Source: Panicum virgatum
Lineage: Eukaryota > Streptophyta > Magnoliopsida > Poales > Poaceae
DNA length: 64,000 nucleotides
Direction: 5' to 3'
Assembly: GCF_016808335.1 (NCBI RefSeq)
Contig: NC_053147.1
Location: 68,012,960 to 68,076,959 of the forward strand
The notes beneath the pieces were generated by a model. That model was given only the letters and a program-made list of their open reading frames with translations, did not search any database and was not told the DNA's origin. A program made the position numbers and the translations under genes. This document shows, piece by piece, positions 1 through 12,255 of this stretch. Positions within the stretch are counted from its first letter, which is position 1. Each line of letters starts with the position of its first letter.

Positions 1-127
1 TTGTCAAGTAAAGGTTGTACTTTAATTCTCTTTAGGTTTCTTATTATTTTAATACATCCCTGGGCATATACCCAACACATCCTATATCCTTGCGTGCGTC
101 AAATGACAGAGTGGGAACAATCCCCAC

Positions 128-352
128 ATGTCACACACTACGCATATCCTAGGACAGTATACCACGGCGGCGCGGCGAACCTCCAACCTTGTACGGTTGG
201 CAATGGTAGTCAATGCCGGTAGAGAAGATGATTGCAGCGAGGCTACAGCCCCGAGCTCCTCTTTCGCCACGGTGCAAGGACATCATGGAGAGCTTCCAGA
301 ACTGGCTGACTTCTATATGCAGTCCATGAAGAGACTGAGCAGCCGAGCTTGA
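128..352 (+). other. Possible terminal exon of an unidentified gene
   Basis: A GC-richer stretch is open from an AG at about 160 and ends with TGA at 350-352. Its tail reads LPELADFYMQSMKRLSSRA. A pyrimidine-poor but AG-terminated sequence precedes it, so it could be the last exon of a gene that starts left of the window. I do not recognise the protein, there is no domain motif, and the ORF is short enough to be chance. Confidence 0.2.
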
Positions 353-2078
353 TGAACTACGCATAGGCAAACACTGATTCCTGGACTAGTGAACATGGTC
401 GAGCTCTGCCGGCTGTATGATCCTTCTACCAACAGGACTGAACGGCGATCAAGGGTAATTGTTCCGTATGCCTCTTATCCCTAGTGCACTCCACACTCCC
501 TTACTGTCATCTCTTCACGAATCACTATACAAAGTTCTCTCTTCACACTGACTTAAACATTGCCTTTGTTTATGCGCACCCTATATATTTGTACTTAGAG
601 CATACATTCAGCATCAGGATGATATACTAAATACAATGAGGTGCATCTGAGAAGAGGCAGGGCCATGATGTGTTTAGCTATTTGAAGCTACGAATATGGC
701 CATTCTGCTTCAACCCTGCGAAATATAATGGGAAGTTGATGGGTGAGTCCGTGCACTTCTGCCGCATCCATTAACTCACAGACGATTGTACAATGACCAG
801 CGATGTTTAATTTAAAAGGGATCAAATCTTCCCCCATTGATGACTGGGAGGTCCCATTATTTGATTTGAATGAACTGAAACAAAAGAAATGTGCTGCCAA
901 CGTACTCAATTAATGCGTTTCAGTGACCATATTCATGTCTTAATACTTCCTGATTTTGATGGTTGAGAGGAGTGAGTGAGTGAGTGAGTGAGTACATGAT
1001 CTATGTTCTTTAATTAGTGCATGCATGATGGTTGGTTCACACAGATACAGTGCCTCAGAAATCACAGGAGAACCTGCATGCACTTGATTCAGTAAACCAT
1101 CTGCAAACAGACAGAGAAACTAATTTAGATTTTACAATAACTGCAAACAGTCATGAACCGTAAAGAGTGATTTCCTTTGGAATGCAGCTATAACCATTGA
1201 TCTTCTATGGAACTTACATAAATTTCATTAGGACCATTAGGACGATAGCAAATTAAATACAACATTCAACTATCTCAGTAGCCTAAGCCACAGACTTCGA
1301 TGCAGAGCAAGAAGACAATTAGTGAATAGAAACAGTACATATCGAAGGTGATTAGCAAGGGCATCTTTTTTTTCTAGATTACGCAGAAGAACTACACATC
1401 ATTGTATCAAAAAGAGAATAGAAGTTTCTTTACAAACCGCGGAACAAAAGAAGCTCACGCGACACAGTAGGTACTAAACCTAGTGCTAAGCAGCAACAAT
1501 ATAATGCCCTCTATAGCAAGGGCATCTGCCACTCTTAACCTGCCCCTTGCATGCTTGAGGCTGCCTTTTTGACAGCAAGTGGAGGTTTACCAGCTCGGCA
1601 ACAATTAGTTCATCTACATGTTCATGAGCAGCAGCAGGAGAAGTAGTTCCAGACGCCTCCTATTTCCAAGCTCATTTCTCGTTCTCATCGGCATTCCTCT
1701 CCACCTCCTATATTTGTTCGCATTCTTTCCTCATAGCCTCTTTTCAACCTCGTTGAACCGCTTTACTGGCCTCTAGCTAGTGTCACACTCCCCCTTAGTG
1801 TGTTTTTCTCGATTTGCTATCCGATATGATTGTATAGGGTAGCCTGATTATGTATATAAATCTAATAAGATGACTGGCAACTATAGGTAAGCAGGTCAGG
1901 AGAAGAAAAACTATAAATAAGACTTGACAATGATAAGATGACTGGCAACTATAGGTAAGCAGGTCAGGAGAAGAAAAACTATAAATAAGACTTGACAATG
2001 GTATGGTATGAGTGTTTAATTTTCTAGCTATAAGAAAGGGGTATGCTCTTCACTACTATAGAACCTGGCTTTATTGCT
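353..2078. other. Intergenic sequence, no gene seen
   Basis: AT-rich sequence with frequent stops in all frames. It holds a (GTGA)n microsatellite at about 970-993 and the 68-bp duplication listed separately. I see no coding or RNA gene here. Confidence 0.5.
1865..2000. repeat. Tandem duplication, 68 bp x 2
   Basis: Positions 1865-1932 and 1933-2000 are the same 68-bp block, starting ATAAGATGACTGGCAAC. They are practically identical, so the duplication is recent. No coding content. Confidence 0.9.
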
Positions 2079-2082
2079 GGCC

Positions 2083-2355
2083 CAACAACAACAACAACAA
2101 CAACATAGCCTTTTTTCCCAAGCAAGTTGGGGTAGGCTAGAGATGAAACCCGAAAGAAATAAGTTCAAGGTTCAGGCACATTGATAGCTAGTCTCCAAGC
2201 GCTCCTATCCAAAACTATCTCTTTAGAGATATTCCAATCCTTAAGGTCTCTCTTAACCAACTCATCCCACGTCAGCTTTATTTCCGGCCCAAAAGGACAT
2301 ATAATGTTTGAAGGGATAAGGGAGTAAGGGACTCTCTGAAAGAACACCACATGAT
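2083..2355 (-). mobile_element. LINE (non-LTR retrotransposon) 3' fragment
   Basis: On the minus strand a short coding remnant (2165-2350) includes LTWDELVKRDLKDWNI and ends RSAWRLAINVPEP, the usual C-terminal tail of grass LINE reverse-transcriptase polyproteins. It is followed by a 3' UTR-like block and a (TTG)n tail (plus-strand CAA repeats, 2083-2105). The arrangement of RT end, UTR and simple-repeat tail is that of a 5'-truncated L1-type insertion. Endonuclease and RT cores are absent, so it is dead. Confidence 0.7.
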
Positions 2356-2478
2356 CAAAATTCTTTTATTTTAGATAGAAGAAAAGTAACTTTTTATAGA
2401 GATATAGGAGTCAATAGCGCGTGTACAAAACTATAGAAGTTCAATGCAACTATGCAAGAGCGGATTATACAACATGTA

Positions 2479-3556
2479 TGTCGTGGTGCTGCAAACCACG
2501 GCCGGGTGGCGGAAGGCACCCGCCCTAGCCACTAGAGAGTGTGTACTCAGGGGGTAGCTAGTCTTAGATCGATCTCACTCAAGAACACGATGAACACAGC
2601 TGGTTTAGAGTGGTTCGGGCCGCCGGAGCGTAATACCCTACGTCCACTGTGTGTTGTATTGCTTGCGCTCTCTAGCTGAGTCTTGAGAGAGTCTCGAGAG
2701 AGTCTGAGGATCCGTGTTCTAGCGGGTGTGCTCTCCCTTTTATATGTCCAAGGGGAGCACGTACACTGAGCGGGGCCCCGACATGTGGACCCGGCGATGT
2801 ATTATAAACTACACTTTGGCCTTCAATGCCTCAGATCCGGAGATCTTGTCGTCGGCTTCCGTGCGTAGCTTCTGACCAGGGATGGTCTTGAGCTGTCCTG
2901 TCAGAGTAGAGTCTAGCCTCAGCAGCCGCGCGTCGAGGTCATGATGAAGCGCCGAACTACTGACTCAGTCCACTGTAGCAGTGTGCACTGTTGATCCAGT
3001 CAGTAGCTGGTCATCATGACTCGTCGCGCATGCGCACGGCGCTGAGTCTTTAATGCTTGTCTTGGTAAATGACGAGCCGCGTCGGTAATTGGCGATCCAT
3101 AGTGTGGACTGACAAAAGCTGCCCCGTGCCCAGAGGCAGCAGAGCTCACCTCAACCACTCGCACTTAATGCGGGTGGGTGAGGGAGCTTCCAGCGGAAGG
3201 CTTGCGCCCATGAGGGGTCCGGGACCCCATGAGAGGTCCAGGACCCATCTGCGGGAGTCCGGATGGCACGTGGAGGTCCCGGACCCACCTGCGGGGGTCC
3301 GGATGGTACGTGGAGGTCCCGGACCCACCTGCGGGGGTCCGGATCCGCGGCCACAGGTACTGAGTATTTCCACCTCTAGGACACGTGGTGGCACCGGACC
3401 CGTCCCCGAACGGGAAGTGGGTCCGGGACCGTTGGTCCGGTGAGATGGTGTCGGACCCTGTGGGTCCGGCTGCTCAGCTCCTTAGGGCGTAGTTACGGAT
3501 AACTACGCGAGTCTTGGCATAGTAGGAGTGGGTACCCCAGTTGCAGGGTACCGACA
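2479..3556 (-). repeat. 3' LTR of the 2.5-6.1 kb retrotransposon
   Basis: A 1078-bp LTR with TGTCGTGG and ACCGACA as its plus-strand ends. It is nearly identical to 5063-6140. It holds short GGTCCGGAT/GGTCCCGGAC repeats near 3210-3340 that create ORFs on both strands; these recur in the other LTR and are not genes. Confidence 0.93.
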
Positions 3557-3847
3557 GAGGCCCCCGGGCCCGCCTCGGGAGAGGCAACGAACCCGCAGGT
3601 GGGGCCACTACTGTGAGCAACTTGGCTGCTTCTAGCGCCCAGCGGTGCGCGCCGCAAGGGTCTTGTCCTGCATCGTCCATCCTTTGGGTCACCTGCTGCG
3701 TCATCACGTTTGGACCTGCACATGACTCAAGGTAGATGCTTAGTAGCGTGCCCACGGGTCCCAAATCCTGTTGGCTGTAATCCTTTGAGATAGACAGCTA
3801 GGTTCAGTGAACGGAGCTCAAGGGGCCGGCCTTTAGGTTAAGAGAAA

Positions 3848-4420
3848 GTCCGGACCTCCAGGTTCCCAGTCCTAGGTACTACGGCACTCATTCACAGGAG
3901 GTGGTGTGTGCAGGCTTAGGGTACGGAACCAGGCTAAGCGGCTACACGGCTTCGGACCTCCCCGGAGAATGAATGCGCTTCCCTGAACCTGCAGGTTCCC
4001 AGGGGTCCGAACCCCTCTCTTCCATGAGGGGTCTCGAGCTAAGTCACTAACTAGCCAACTCAATTCGGACCACAATCACCGCACAAGAGTAAGAAGTCAC
4101 GTGGGGGTTAGCGCAAACAGAATGCGTAGATCGAAATTGGAATGTAACATCCTTAGAGGCAAACTGAGAATAATCTTTTCCTTTATAACTAGATGTACAT
4201 GAGATGTGCGATGTAAGCCAGAACACGGGTTTATGAGGCCGGAGCTGTCCGGACCTCCGGGCCCCCAGTCTTAGGTACTACGGTACTCACCCTAGGGAGG
4301 TAGAGCATGCAGGCTTAGGGTACGGAACCAGGCTAAGCGGCTACACGGCTCCGGACCTCCCCGGAGGGTGAATACGCTTCCCTGAACCTGGTTCGCAGAG
4401 GTCCGGACCCCTCCACGGGG
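3848..4420. repeat. Two direct copies of a ~175-bp block in the interior
   Basis: Positions about 3848-4020 and 4243-4420 share a diverged block containing GGTACGGAACCAGGCTAAGC and CGGACCTCCCCGGAG. The internal duplication belongs to the element and has no coding role that I can see. Confidence 0.75.
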
Positions 4421-4532
4421 GAGGCTCACCGGACTGGACCACACGGAAGTACTACATAGTTACAAAGGAAAAGGTTTTATTCCCTGCTGGGCCTCTAAGA
4501 GTAGGACTTACAGAGATGTAGAGTCGGGGGTA

Positions 4533-4811
4533 CGACCGGAGTCGGCTTTCCGCCGGAGAGAGCCACTAGAGCCGGCTTTCCGCCGGAGCGGGCTTGGTGC
4601 GACCGGAGTCGGCTTTCCGCCGGAGCGGCTTGGTGCGACCGGAGTCGGCTTTCCGCCGGAGCGGGCTTGGTGCGACCGGAGTCGGCTTTCCGCCGGAGCG
4701 GGCTTCTAGAGCCGGCTTTCCGCCGGAGCGGGCTTGGTGCGACCGGAGTCGGCTTTCCGCCGGAGCGGGCTTGGTGCGACCGGAGTCGGCTTTCCGCCGG
4801 AGCGGGCTTCC
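4533..4811. repeat. 37-bp tandem repeat array in the retrotransposon interior
   Basis: Eight copies of a unit built on GACCGGAGTCGGCTTTCCGC, period 37 bp, with two variant units carrying CTAGAGCC in place of GACCGGAGTC. Both strands are open through part of it (RSHQARSGGKPTPVAP-type repeats on minus). Such ORFs follow from the period and composition and are not evidence of a protein. Confidence 0.9.
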
Positions 4812-5042
4812 TCACATGAGTGAGGTATACTGCGAGCTGGGATTTGTCGCTCCGCCGCTCGCAGCTTGTGAGGGGGCCCTTGACGGGCGCCCTGACTCTT
4901 GCCGATGTGCAGCGCGCGCCGCTGCCGACGGTGGCTGCTCCACGGGCACGGTTGCACCTGGCGCGCCAAATGGCGTGGCGGGAGTGCTCAACCATCCGAG
5001 CCATGGAGATGAGCAAGAGATGAACTAAAACTAGCTAAAGCA

Positions 5043-5060
5043 CCCCTACCTGGCGCGCCA
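5043..5060 (-). other. Primer-binding site, tRNA-Arg(CCU) type
   Basis: The plus strand reads CCCCTACCTGGCGCGCCA, which by recall equals the 3' end of plant tRNA-Arg-CCU including CCA. Its complement on the minus strand is the primer-binding site, two bases inside the LTR. This fixes the element's direction. Confidence 0.85.
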
Positions 5061-5062
5061 AA

Positions 5063-6140
5063 TGTCGTGGCGGGGCAAACCACGGCCGGGTGGCGGAAGG
5101 CACCCGCCCTAGCCACTAGAGAGTGTGTACTCAGGGGGTAGCTAGTCTTAGATCGATCTCACTCAAGAACACGATGAACACAGCTGGTTTAGAGTGGTTC
5201 GGGCCGCCGGAGCGTAATACCCTACGTCCACTGTGTGTTGTATTGCTTGCGCTCTCTAGCTGAGTCTTGAGAGAGTCTCGAGAGAGTCTGAGGATCCGTG
5301 TTCTAGCGGGTGTGCTCTCCCTTTTATATGTCCAAGGGGAGCACGTACACTGAGCGGGGCCCCGACATGTGGACCCGGCGATGTATTATAAACTACACTT
5401 TGGCCTTCAATGCCTCAGATCCGGAGATCTTGTCGTCGGCTTCCGTGCGTAGCTTCTGACCAGGGATGGTCTTGAGCTGTCCTGTCAGAGTAGAGTCTAG
5501 CCTCTGCAGCCGCGCGTCGAGGTCATGATGAAGCGCCGAACTACTGACTCAGTCCACTGTAGCAGTGTGCACTGTTGATCCAGTCAGTAGCTGGTCATCA
5601 TGACTCGTCGCGCATGCGCACGGCGCTGAGTCTTTAATGCTTGTCTTGGTAAATGACGAGCCGCGTCGGTAATTGGCGATCCATAGTGTGGACTGACAAA
5701 AGCTGCCCCGTGCCCAGAGGCAGCAGAGCTCACCTCAACCACTCGCACTTAATGCGGGTGGGTGAGGGAGCTTCCAGCGGAAGGCTTGCACCCATGAGGG
5801 GTCCGGGACCCCATGAGAGGTCCAGGACCAATCTGCGGGAGTCCGGATGGCACGTGGAGGTCCCGGACCCACCTGCGGGGGTCCGGATGGTACGTGGAGG
5901 TCCCGGACCCACCTGCGGGGGTCCGGATCCGCGGCCACAGGTACTGAGTATTTCCACCTCTAGGACACGTGGTGACACCGGACCCGTCCCCGAACGGGAA
6001 GTGGGTCCGGGACCGTTGGTCCGGTGAGATGGTGTCGGACCCCAGGGGTCCGGCTGCTCAGCTCCTTAGGGCGTAGTTACGGATAACTACGCGAGTCTTG
6101 GCATAGTAGGAGTGGGTACCCCAGTTGCAGGGTACCGACA
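5063..6140 (-). repeat. 5' LTR of the 2.5-6.1 kb retrotransposon
   Basis: The partner LTR, also 1078 bp. Differences from the left copy include the first bases (CGGGG versus TGCTG at 5071-5075) and the end region near 6040 (CCCAGGGG versus CTGTGGG). The primer-binding site lies directly inside this copy. Confidence 0.93.
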
Positions 6141-6145
6141 ATGTA

Positions 6146-6589
6146 GATGACAAATCCTATAGCCATCCTATATATGTACTGTCACATGCATTCAACGCCT
6201 GCTCGTGCAGGTTTGTTTTCGATGATGTTCGTAAAAAAAAAATGTTTTACAGCGATAGCATTTTGAAACTCAGAAGAGATACAAAAATATGAACAGCAAA
6301 ATAACCTTAAGAGTTCAACTGGGCTGGAAGGATCAGTCAACAGAGTTTAGAGTCCAGGATTCTCTGTCACTTCACCACAGCACTGTCGCCGGGTGCTATC
6401 AGCGTCGGCAGGCTTGGCATGTCCCTGCAACCTCATCCACACAAGCAACCTCTGACCGGCGTCAGCTCGTTGCCCCACACGGCCACACCACACTCGCACA
6501 CGCAACGAAGCTCCACGATCCTGCGCAGCATCTATCGCGCCAGCTAGATTAGCTTGCTCAGCTCAGCTCGATCGCCGGCGGCAGCCCGG
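6146..6589. other. Upstream region of the ATL gene
   Basis: About 440 bp lie between the retrotransposon's target duplication and the ATL start codon. I see no clear TATA box. An open frame at 6289-6552 has no recognisable motif and I treat it as leader or promoter sequence. Confidence 0.4.
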
Positions 6590-7063
6590 ATGGTGGAGCC
6601 GGAGGCCGCCTTCGCCGTCGCCAGCGTCCTGGCCGTGGTCACCGTGGCCGTCCTGCTGCGCGCGTGCTCCCGCCGCGCCGCGCCCGCGACGCCGCGCCGG
6701 AGGGAGGAGGCGCGCGCTCACCGCCGCGGCGCGGTCATGGCGGACGCCGCCTTCTTCGCGGGCGGCGTGGCGGACGTCGACGCGGGCCTCGACGACGCCG
6801 CGCTCAGGGCGCTGCCCAAACTGATCTACGGCAACGAGGAAGCCGAGGCGGCCGGGAAGACGAAGGCGGCGTGCTGCGCGGTGTGCCTGGGCGAGTACGC
6901 CGGCGGCGACGTGCTCCGGATGCTGCCTCGGTGCGGGCACGCCTTCCACCAGCGCTGCGTCGACCGATGGCTGCGGCTGCACCAGACGTGCCCTGTCTGC
7001 CGCTCGCCGCCGGCGCTCAGCCCCGCCGCGGCGACAGCTCTGGCCGCGCCCACGCACCCCTGA
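6590..7063 (+). CDS. ATL-type RING-H2 finger protein (probable membrane E3 ubiquitin ligase)
   Basis: Intronless ORF of 157 aa. An N-terminal hydrophobic segment (about residues 7-24, [17 protein letters not shown]) is followed by a basic stretch, the GLD motif ([15 protein letters not shown], about residues 63-77) and a complete RING-H2 domain. The domain has CAVC, then CGHAFHQRC, then [11 protein letters not shown], with the Trp spacing typical of the Arabidopsis Toxicos en Levadura family. ATL proteins accept ubiquitin from E2 enzymes and mark membrane or endosomal clients, often in defence or stress responses. The start at 6590 is the first ATG; the frame is open a little further upstream but only from TTG. 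Codon use is extremely GC-rich, normal for grass single-exon genes. The client is unknown. Confidence 0.92.
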   Translation: MVEPEAAFAVASVLAVVTVAVLLRACSRRAAPATPRRREEARAHRRGAVMADAAFFAGGVADVDAGLDDAALRALPKLIYGNEEAEAAGKTKAACCAVCLGEYAGGDVLRMLPRCGHAFHQRCVDRWLRLHQTCPVCRSPPALSPAAATALAAPTHP

Positions 7064-7280
7064 TTGCAAATTCTCAACTTACTCCGGTTGGAAGCTGTAA
7101 AGTAGAAGCATTGTACCATATGAATATGAAATAGAAGAGGGGACACCTCAAAGATTCAGCAGAAACATCACATCACATCACAAATGGCATCAGGTTCGTA
7201 TGAGATGAGACCGAGCCATGTTGTCCCTGACCAGGATTGGCATCCACAGCTAGCCTAGCCAAAGTAGCCAGACAGCAGCC

Positions 7281-7286
7281 TTTATT
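7281..7286 (-). terminator. Probable poly(A) signal of the MBD gene
   Basis: AATAAA on the minus strand, about 370 bp beyond the MBD stop codon. It is the best candidate near-upstream element for 3' end formation there. Confidence 0.45.
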
Positions 7287-7654
7287 TTTCATAGACAGCA
7301 GCAGCAAATGCAACTGGTTATGCAGGTTACACAACACGCAGCACAGGTACAGAATACAAACATTCAGAGAGGAGTATACATGTCCTAAGATTAACTTGCA
7401 CGGTTAGGTATACAATGCAACCAATAAGATGTCGATGATGGATACATGTACGGCGGCTGACACCAGCCATACCAAAAGCTAAAATGCAGGGCCTACTTTT
7501 AACTTACCGACTGTCACCCAGCAGCGTCAGACTGACTAATTAACATGCTTACCAATCCACCGATTTTTGACTGATTACAATGCGAATGCAAATGTTCCTA
7601 AATGAGATACACGGCGCCGGAAGGGTGGATTCAGGCTTCCTTCCAGTTCCGGGA

Positions 7655-10600
7655 TCAGGTGCACTTCACCGCACAGTGCGGCAGCTGCCCGTTGTTGACG
7701 GCGTTAGGCTGGCTCTCCTGGCTAGCACCTTTGTCAGTGGAGTTCTCTACTGGAGCAGCAGCGTCAGGTTTGGCTCCAGACGCTGGAGCAGCGGCATCTG
7801 ATTTGGTTTCAGACACTGGAGCAGCAGTCTCGGTGGGAGCAGGGGCCGAGTTCTCAGTAGGGTTGCTTGCTGGAGCTGGAGCTTCAGGCTCAGCTGGCTT
7901 GGCATCTTCCTTCTTCTCTTCTGCAGTGTCTTTCTTCTCCAATGACGCAGAAGGGGCAACATCAGTTTCAGCAGGTTTCTCAGTTTCCTTCTTTTCTTCT
8001 TCTGCTGGTGCAGGAGCAGGAGCATCAGCCTTGTCTGCAGCCTTCTCTGCGTCTTCAGTTCCAGTAGGAGCCTCCTTCACCTCTTCACCAGGCTTCATCT
8101 CCACATCAGTGTCCTTCGCAGCATCTTCGTTAGGGGCCTCCTTTGCATCCTTGCCAGCTTTAGCATCTTTGGCTTCTTCAGTTTCAGGGGCCTCCTTTTT
8201 CTCCTGCTTGCCCTTTCTGCCAGTTGAGTTCCTGCTGCGTTTCGGGATCTTCTCACCTTCCGGGCTATCAAAAACCTTGACTTTCTCACTAATGCGAGCA
8301 GAACGTCTTGGGGTATCACCTGTATACAGAGTATTTTTAGATGGAGAAGACAAGACTTATAAAACCAGGGAGGTTTCAAGGAATAATTATGGAGCAGTAA
8401 GGAAAGGTATCTACCAGTTCCCCAATCAAACTCAGCAGCAGGAGGACCTCCAGGGTGTGCCTTTAGGTACTGACTTAGTTGCCTCTTGTTCTTAATTTCC
8501 TCTCCGGTTGGTGAAACAAAAACAATCTCAGATCTTCCCCCTCTCTGGGGAGTAAACTGTCAAATTGAAAAATGGAAGGATATTAGTTCATACTATAAAC
8601 GGAAGATAAATAGTAAAATAAAAACATGCCTATTAACAGCTCTATGTAATTCATTGCAAAAAAAAGAGCATTTCTTTGCAACATCAGAACTGAAAAAGAA
8701 AAAAAAATCAACATGTCAAATCCAATGTTTGGTTGTTTATCCACATCATCCAGAGAATTATACATTGGAAAGCAGAGGCACAGCTGAGAAAATCGTTGGC
8801 TCCACCAATACTAGCCATTAACTGTGCTTGGAAACTGTAGTAAGTAAATTTACGGAAGCAGAAGAACAACTAGGACACAGGCAGTTCAGTAGAACACAGA
8901 ATGCTTGGAGACAGAAGAATACTTGCCTATTTACTGCTAGGTTATATGGTGAAAATCATACAGAAAAATTTCAAAAATGCCATCACATCACAATCAACAA
9001 AGAAGAATTACACTGTTACATAAATGGCCTAAAGTTTAGTCCATTAGGTAATCCAAATAGGTGGACTAAAGTTTAGTTTCATCGCAACTAAAGTTTAGTC
9101 CATAGAACCTACCTGATTCGGACTAAAGTTTAGTTTAACCCATTTATGTGTTTCAAATGGTTTCCCACCTAAAGTTTAGTCCATGGATCCAAATAGGCAT
9201 GGACTAAAGAATAGTTACCTAATGTTTAGTCACCTGACTAAACTTTAGTCCTAGGTGATCCAAACGGAACCTTAGTTTCACGTTTTGCTCTTGCCATCAC
9301 ATTAATTAGAGTGAAAGTCTGCTAACTGTGACTAAGTACTAGTTACTTCCACTACAAGAATAGAACTTGAAGGCAGGCAGAACATAGTATATCAGGAGTC
9401 ATACCAGAATTTTGTGACCCTAAGAAGCGAAAATAAAATTATATTATTTTTTGAATTACTGTCAACAGCAACTGAAATTTGGCTAAAAAAATTATAGCTA
9501 AAGTAACTAGATTCATGATTAGCCAGGCACCCATTTCAAACCACTCAATGACTCGAGTTCAGCAAAGAAAGAACAACCAGATAGATTAACACAGGTATTG
9601 GGTGTGAAATTTTAGGGACAGCTTAACAGAGATAAAGTGTCAATGGATAAACTTCTAGTTACTAGCAGCTTTGCCTTTGCACAGGGTTGGAAGAAACGAA
9701 CATAGAAAAATACTTATTTCACAATTTTAATAAAGTGGTACACATTTATTAAGTACCTGATAGGCAAAAAAGATTCTTAAAAGGTTACCAATAAAAGAAA
9801 ACAATGACCTTTTAATGGAGAATTTGACTGCCTTACAAAACTCCAAAGGAGGATAACAAAATGCCTCATGAGAAATTTGATAACCTTATGACAAACTTTG
9901 AAGTAGGATAGCAGATTACACACTTCAGATACAATGCCATCAAGAAATATATGGTGAATTTTGAAAATTGCATTATGTAGAAAGAATATTTTGCTAAAAG
10001 AACATAAATCTGCAAAATAAAAATCAAATGGATCTATGCAGAAAATAATGCTAGCCAGCTGAACATAATAACTTTTAGTACAGACTAGAAAACATGTTTC
10101 CACTTTTGAACACACACGAAAAACGCAATAACCGACGAACAATCCTAGTGACTAGTTTAGCACCACCACGTGTCCGGTTGCTATGTGTCCAACATATTGT
10201 ACTCTAACCACCCTGGAGTACGACAAACATGCGTACAGTTAATAACTGAATCACAAAATAGGTAACAAACAAAGTAGGACGTCACCGCAAACGGTCAAGT
10301 TAATGCGGTAACGTAAGACACTAAAGGCAAAAATCCTCAACTACAACTACAACTATTTCCAGCTCTCTTTTTAGATGATTCCAACATTGAACTTTACCGA
10401 GCATTCAAACATCACTTTCCCCGTCTGAAAATAGAAATAAGCCATGCTAGACGACAAGTCATATCAACTGCATGAACTATTCAATGCTTTCCTCCAATAG
10501 AAAAACTAGATACTCCAACCGTCGATAACATGAAAAGTACATCCCAACCACCAATAATGCAGACCTTCAATAGTAAATCCTATCAAGCATCACTAATTTC

Positions 10601-12224
10601 CAGCAACAGTAAAAAAATAACCATGTCAAACTTCACTGTACAAGCAATTCTCAGGCTATTAAGTAAGTTTGGCACATTTCTGTTATCCAGTTGGAAATCT
10701 GGATAGTGAAACCACCATAAGTACATCCGATAATGAACTAATAACAAATTCCTAAACTCAAATCTTGAATTTTCAAGACTTTCAGGTGGTTGTTAATGTG
10801 ATACTAATTACTAGAACACCTGAGCAGATGGGTTTTCCATAAACCCTCCTAGCACTTAATTGGAGCTCCTACCAGCACGGCAGTGCTCTCTTCTGCTGCA
10901 TCATGCTTTCATTTTTTGCATGACCCAGGCTCAACAGGTACTAGTTCTAAAATTTTGGCAATAGTCACAGCAAAACAAAACCCATGAACCAAGATATCAC
11001 CAGATTCAGTAAAGAACATATCATCTAATAATCAACATAGAACTAGAAATGGGTAGGCCAAAACCCTATTACCAGCGATCGCCACAGCTCTAAGCTGCGG
11101 AACATTCCCCATTCCTATTTTTCTACAAATACAATAGACTCAGCTCAATAGACACAAGTTCTAAAATTTTGCCACTAGTCATAGCAAAACGAAAGTACGA
11201 AACCCATGAACCAAGATATCACCAGATTCACCAAAGTACAAATAATCAATATCAAAGTACAAATGGGTAGGCTAAAACTCTAATACCAGAATTGCCACAG
11301 CTCCAGGCTGCAGAACATTCCCCATTCCATCTTACCTACAAATACAATACTACCCAAGTAATAGGACCGCCTGAATCTGAACAAATTGCTGAAGCATTTC
11401 AAGCCAAACAGAACAATCACTGGAAACTGTAACCTCTCATCAGATATCAACATCGAATTGGAAATGGGTAAGCTAAAGCCCTATTAGCAGCAACTACCAT
11501 AGCTCCAAGAGCCCATTCGAGCTTCACTACAAATACACTATGCTCAAATAACATCAACATCCTGAATCTGAAGTAATAGCTGAAACATTTCAAGACAAAA
11601 CTAAACCAAGTACCAGAAACTCCGACCAATCACCAAATGATAAACATCGAATTGTTAATGGGTAAGCTAAAGTCCTATTGAGCAGTAATTGTCACAGCTA
11701 CAAGCAGCAGAAAACTCCCCATTCCAGCTTGATTGCAAAAACACTACCACTAGCAACCAAACAGAAAACAACACTTCCATATGAACAAAAAACTGATGCA
11801 TTTCAGGCCAAACAAAGTACTGGAAGCTCTAGCCCATCATCAAACAATCAACACCGCCGAACTAGAAATGGTTAGGCAAAACCCTATAACCCCTAATTGC
11901 AACAGCCCCAACCTGCACAGCACTCCCCTTTCAGGCTCTGCAACAGATGAAATACCACGGGCAAACAAAGTAAGTCAACAATCTGAATCCGAGCTCCAAG
12001 ATCAAGCATTTCCACTCCAAGGCAGACCAACAAAGCCCTGGAACTAGGAGCAGTCGAAGTCCACCTAGTCCTGAACACCAACAAGTCGCGGCCATATTTG
12101 GGAATAGCCCCCCGGCCTGCCCCCCATAAGCACTAACCCTAGCAGTGCCTAATCGAGCTCTGGGACTAAGAATTACCGGCGTACGCACCCGAAATAGGGC
12201 GTAATCCCGACCACGACAATCCAT

Positions 12225-12255
<31 letters not shown>

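Larger units (their letters stand above)
2479..6140 (-). mobile_element. Complete non-autonomous LTR retrotransposon
   Basis: Two 1078-bp direct repeats (2479-3556 and 5063-6140), each starting TG and ending CA, enclose 1506 bp. The target-site duplication ATGTA is exact (2474-2478 and 6141-6145). A primer-binding site on the minus strand next to the right LTR sets the orientation: the right LTR is the 5' LTR. The interior has no gag or pol, only tandem repeats and ORFs of biased composition, so it must depend on proteins in trans (LARD-like). LTR differences are few (about ten seen by eye), so insertion was recent. Confidence 0.93.

Noticed and set aside
4533..4811. Regular 37-bp repeats resembling a CRISPR array
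   Set aside because: Units are contiguous with no unique spacers, lie inside an LTR retrotransposon, and the genome is a plant.
4495..5028. Long frames on both strands in the retrotransposon interior
   Set aside because: They are created by the 37-bp repeat, open on both strands, with no protein motif.
6554..6589. Longer start for the ATL gene
   Set aside because: The extension begins at TTG; the first ATG is at 6590 and precedes the hydrophobic segment typical of the family.
7602..8495. 297-codon plus-strand frame
   Set aside because: It is the antisense shadow of MBD exon 3; the minus-strand frame has the family motifs and matching splice sites.
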